Origin: Microvirga brassicacearum
GTDB lineage: Bacteria; Pseudomonadota; Alphaproteobacteria; Rhizobiales; Beijerinckiaceae
Length of the DNA stretch: 64,000 nucleotides
Assembly: GCF_008757455.1 (NCBI RefSeq)
Contig: NZ_VCMV01000003.1
Coordinates: forward strand, 186,001-250,000
Direction: 5' to 3'
This document shows positions 62,301 through 64,000 of the stretch, in pieces (the first letter of the stretch is position 1; every line of letters starts with the position of its first letter). The translations under genes were made by a program, and so were the position numbers. The notes beneath the pieces are model-generated. The model worked only from the letters and a program-made list of their open reading frames with translations. It had not been told where the DNA came from and did no database searches.

Positions 62301-62637
62301 GATCCTGTACCCTCATGGGATCCTGATAGGCGGCCGCATTCGTGAAAGCGGCACCTATATTTCGCGTCTGTTCCAAATGGGCGTCGCGGTAAAGATCGCC
62401 GCCGTGTTCAAGTCGTTCCTTCCGGCCGGATCGTCGATCTCCGTCGATGTCGACGAGGGCACCGGGACATTTTCGCCGTTGACGCTCGGCCTGACGGACG
62501 TTCTTGGCAACAACTGGAACGAGCCGAAGTACGAAAAGGCCTCTCACACGGCGGCCTTCGGAAGGATCCGCATCACCTTGAACGGCACGCCCGCCGCTCG
62601 GCCATCCATCGCGCGCCTTCGCGCCTATTCGATCTAG
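59368..62637 (+). CDS. Large tail protein, DUF4815-like
   Basis: The 1089-residue protein starts MANEHPSGIPDAYDRSAENP with REN RFAQGAEINELQSI, the opening of DUF4815 tail proteins. The middle has a helical part with NRLIDILDQFDRAESERDIL, then several beta domains and a proline- and threonine-rich hinge near 710 (TVKPPVTPTTPIIRNITIIN). It is likely a baseplate-associated fibre or spike support. It follows gpI by nine bases. Confidence 0.8.
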   Translation: MANEHPSGIPDAYDRSAENPDWARVVVRENRFAQGAEINELQSITERRNRRVGNMTAKDGDRISGADIIIDTDAETATLSAGEIYVEGDIRPVAAAFFPDIQMVGEFAIGVRLLKTSIDELDDPNLVGLHPGSEAEGEPGAARVIETISWSVFGDAQPGVFYGVYLIKDGAVIDQQAPPSLSGVISQIAVYDFDANANYIVEGCEVTSLGKTGNDQVFSIGAGRANVLGFKRIREASIRHSEPEEPDLEQIAAEPHTFTGVTGGSTVVEVSRAPIESVQAAIVVKRAVEVIPRGLVPGGMDDLGFSSVIEIESIVYAGNPVPDTAWDLIGDAVSWAPGGTEPPASSTYTVTYLYNSSVTPTAITDTTVTVSGGVNGRPVLISYTSKLPRTDILCMDVTGRPVYVKGLSARRNALPPITPSNVLKLAEIQNNFLVAERPVVISNGTHNFTYDEQRRYFNRLIDILDQFDRAESERDILSREPVSKKGIFTDTFVDDFYRDQGASQTAAVNKGVLQLAIDDVLLQRIGTTIQTLNFTEEVVISQPLRTRSMNINPYDNFTVMPGAMTLVPPVDFWTDEQTAWTSAITQEFTAAPNQPPGQTTFNEVTEIRRVNAVNLRQITVNVTLDGFGAGENLATLTFDGIDVKPPGVQTANGSGVVTTSFVIPAGVPVGRRRVHATGAAESFCEAIFVGEGTIDITTMRRVTLITRAAPTVKPPVTPTTPIIRNITIINQITQPVIQQNNQDPGGGSNGGAPDPLAQSFTIPEPRLIVGLNFRFTEIGDRAKGVRVQLARMQNGFPSNEVLAEAFISMATPAVGDLIQARFAAPVFLPSDREFCFVILTADPDHSVAVCRLGDVDVATQKRISSQPYTVGVLFSSANRMSWTPHQDTDLHFEIVAAKFAPATKSIDLWTGAFDQVSDMVIRAAVEIPTDDAAFRFELVRLSGEVIQVAPDQTWEFDEFVDETVTLRAVLSGTEKISPILYPHGILIGGRIRESGTYISRLFQMGVAVKIAAVFKSFLPAGSSISVDVDEGTGTFSPLTLGLTDVLGNNWNEPKYEKASHTAAFGRIRITLNGTPAARPSIARLRAYSI

Positions 62638-62648
62638 GGGACGCCCGG

Positions 62649-63818
62649 ATGCCCATTATCGATGACCGGTCGCCAAACCGGAATTACCCGATTCCGAATG
62701 CGGCGAACGACATGGTCGACGACGTTGTCCGTATCGCTGCAGCAATCAACGGCATAGACGCCGATGTCTACGGCCTGATCTTGGCAGTCGGGCAAAAGGC
62801 GGCTATCGAACACACGCACTCGATCGGCCAGATCAATGGCTTGCAGTCGACTTTGGACGATAAGGCAGCGTCCAATCATAGCCACGCTCTTGACGACCTG
62901 ACGAACGTTGACGCGAGCACCGCCACAGGCGGTCAGTTCTTCAAATTTGTCGGTACGGCTTGGCAACCCGCTTCCATCGCGGTCAGCGACGTCGGAAACC
63001 TTGAGAGCATTCTGAACGGAAAGGCTGGCCTAGACGGGTCGTCGGTCATCGTGCCCCAAGGCGACACGGCGGCACGCCCTCCGTCGCCGTCCGGCGCGCG
63101 TATTCGTTACAACACGCAGCTTGGTTTCTACGAAGGCTGGGGCGGCGGCCAATGGTCCGCGCTGTCGGTAGCGGCGGCGCTTCTCAAAGCACTGGACCTA
63201 GCCGATGTGGTCAACAAGGACGCAGCGTTGGCGAACTTGGGCGCACAGAAGAGCATTCCCGGCAGTATAGACTATTTCCCAAGGACCACTGCGCCGGCCG
63301 GTTGGTTGAAAGCCAATGGTGCGCTGCTCAATAGAACGGCATATCCCGCCCTTTGGAATGAGGCTCAGGTTAGCGGAATGCTCGCAGCCAACGACGCTGC
63401 TTGGGCTACGAATCCCGGTATGTACTCACCGGGCAACGGAACGACAACGTTTCGCATTCCCGATCTCCGCGGCGAGTTCATTCGCGGCTTTGATGATGGT
63501 AGGGGCATCGATATCGGCCGCGCGGTCGGGTCAAATCAGGGCCAGACGATCCAGTCGCACAATCACGGTGTCAATGACCCAACCCATGCTCACAGCGTTT
63601 ACGATCCTGGACACTCTCACGGCTACGACCGCTATTCGGCAATAACCAGCACTTCAGGCTCGACCGGCTCAAATCGTGGTTTGGACCATATCGCGACAAG
63701 CGCGGCTCTCACAGGCATCGCGATTTACGGAGCGGGCACCGGCATCTCTATACAGCATACGGGTAGCCCGGAGACGCGACCGCGAAACGTCGCGCTACTC
63801 GCCTGCATCAAATACTGA
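62649..63818 (+). CDS. Tail fibre protein with phage collar domain
   Basis: The 389-residue protein starts with short helical and repeat regions (HSIGQINGLQSTLDDKAASN and HSHALDDLTNVD) typical of fibre shafts. The C-terminal collar domain (GSIDYFPRTTAPAGWLKANG, FRIPDLRGEFIRGFDDG) ends in HxH metal-binding motifs (SHNHGV, THAHSV, GHSHGY). The final RPRNVALLACIKY is the usual end. It probably binds the host surface. Confidence 0.9.
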   Translation: MPIIDDRSPNRNYPIPNAANDMVDDVVRIAAAINGIDADVYGLILAVGQKAAIEHTHSIGQINGLQSTLDDKAASNHSHALDDLTNVDASTATGGQFFKFVGTAWQPASIAVSDVGNLESILNGKAGLDGSSVIVPQGDTAARPPSPSGARIRYNTQLGFYEGWGGGQWSALSVAAALLKALDLADVVNKDAALANLGAQKSIPGSIDYFPRTTAPAGWLKANGALLNRTAYPALWNEAQVSGMLAANDAAWATNPGMYSPGNGTTTFRIPDLRGEFIRGFDDGRGIDIGRAVGSNQGQTIQSHNHGVNDPTHAHSVYDPGHSHGYDRYSAITSTSGSTGSNRGLDHIATSAALTGIAIYGAGTGISIQHTGSPETRPRNVALLACIKY

Positions 63819-63827
63819 GGTCCCGAA

Positions 63828-64000
63828 ATGCCAGCACCGATCTGTTACGGATATTCATCGATTACAGGCGAGTTCACAGGGCTTGTTGCCGCGGACCGGT
63901 CGCCGCGTGAGCCTAACGTGTGGTTGATCCCGGCGTTCACCGTGTCGGTTCCGCCGCCAGTGGTCACGACAGGATTGGTTGCTGTCTGGACCGGCACCAG
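63828..64000 (+). CDS. Tail fibre assembly-like protein, 5' part
   Basis: The gene is cut by the right edge after 57 codons. It reads MPAPICYGYSSITGEFTGLV, then REPNVWLIPAFTVSVPPPVV and VAVWTGT, the usual opening of small tail fibre assembly proteins (YxYxxxTGE... IPA.ATxxxPP...). Start ATG 63828 lies ten bases after the fibre gene. Confidence 0.65.
   Translation, partial: MPAPICYGYSSITGEFTGLVAADRSPREPNVWLIPAFTVSVPPPVVTTGLVAVWTGT

Larger units (their letters stand above)
15589..64000. mobile_element. Prophage, left-end complete, right end outside the window
   Basis: Everything right of tRNA-Glu is phage: integrase, repressor switch, primase-helicase, recombination genes, SSB, clamp, terminase, portal, capsid, baseplate and fibre genes. 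At least 48.4 kb is present. The head genes are lambda-like and the baseplate genes P2-like, so the virion was probably a myovirus-type chimera. No gene shows obvious large deletions, but two small frameshifts are suspected at 38.8 and 39.4 kb. No lysis genes or tail sheath are seen; they would have to lie to the right. Confidence 0.93.

Noticed and set aside
15589-64000. CRISPR array
   Set aside because: No regularly spaced repeat-spacer pattern was seen; the 21-bp array has units too short and spacers too small for CRISPR.

Overview
The window is a bacterial chromosome segment of high G+C content. Its gene set and order (serC-serA, purA, an rpoH-type sigma factor, rluD, a serC RNA leader) point to an alphaproteobacterium of the order Hyphomicrobiales (Rhizobiales); genus and species cannot be read from the sequence. 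Bases 1-15588 are ordinary host DNA. They hold the 3' end of an outer-membrane beta-barrel gene, an RND efflux pump and its periplasmic adaptor behind a perfect palindrome, the serine pathway genes serC and serA, a DMT permease, a class I glutamine amidotransferase, purA with an intrinsic terminator in front of it, a membrane-anchored conserved protein, a DUF1275 membrane protein, rpoH, rluD and tRNA-Glu(CUC).

From the 3' end of tRNA-Glu to the right edge (about 48.4 kb, right end not reached) lies one large prophage. A tyrosine integrase sits next to the tRNA. The left early operon (15.66-23.4 kb, minus strand, genes joined by 4-base stop/start overlaps) encodes integrase, an excisionase-like HTH protein, an NrdR-like zinc ribbon, a primase-helicase, a methyltransferase, a RuvC-like resolvase and a GapR-like protein. 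It starts at a Cro-like gene that diverges from a CI/LexA-type repressor. The right early operon (24.9-35.3 kb, plus strand) is a recombination and replication module: YqaJ exonuclease, RecT annealing protein, DnaQ-like exonuclease, RecD-like helicase, SSB, a J-domain protein and many small unknowns.

From 35.6 to 44.3 kb the strand switches again. First come a superinfection-immunity membrane protein, a HEPN-type candidate ribonuclease, an HTH protein and a HerA-like ATPase. Then follows a run of small genes around a phage-borne DNA polymerase sliding clamp (dnaN). Six genes in this block share a GCC...GGC leader element next to the ribosome binding site. Two likely frameshifts lie at 38.8 and 39.4 kb.

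Bases 44.4-46.3 kb are mostly non-coding and unusual. They contain a CATGG-saturated stretch, one possible DNA-binding protein gene, an array of GTCAC repeats phased at 21 bp, and a phage-borne initiator-type tRNA-fMet abutting that array. The late operon follows (46.3 kb to the edge, plus strand). It has a lambda-type head module (gpZ-like, Nu1, A, B, gpW-like, C with nested scaffold, D, E, FII-like) joined directly to a P2-type contractile-tail baseplate module (V, PAAR tip, W/gp25, J, I), then tail fibre genes. Sheath, tube, tape measure, lysis genes and attR must lie beyond 64000 if they exist.
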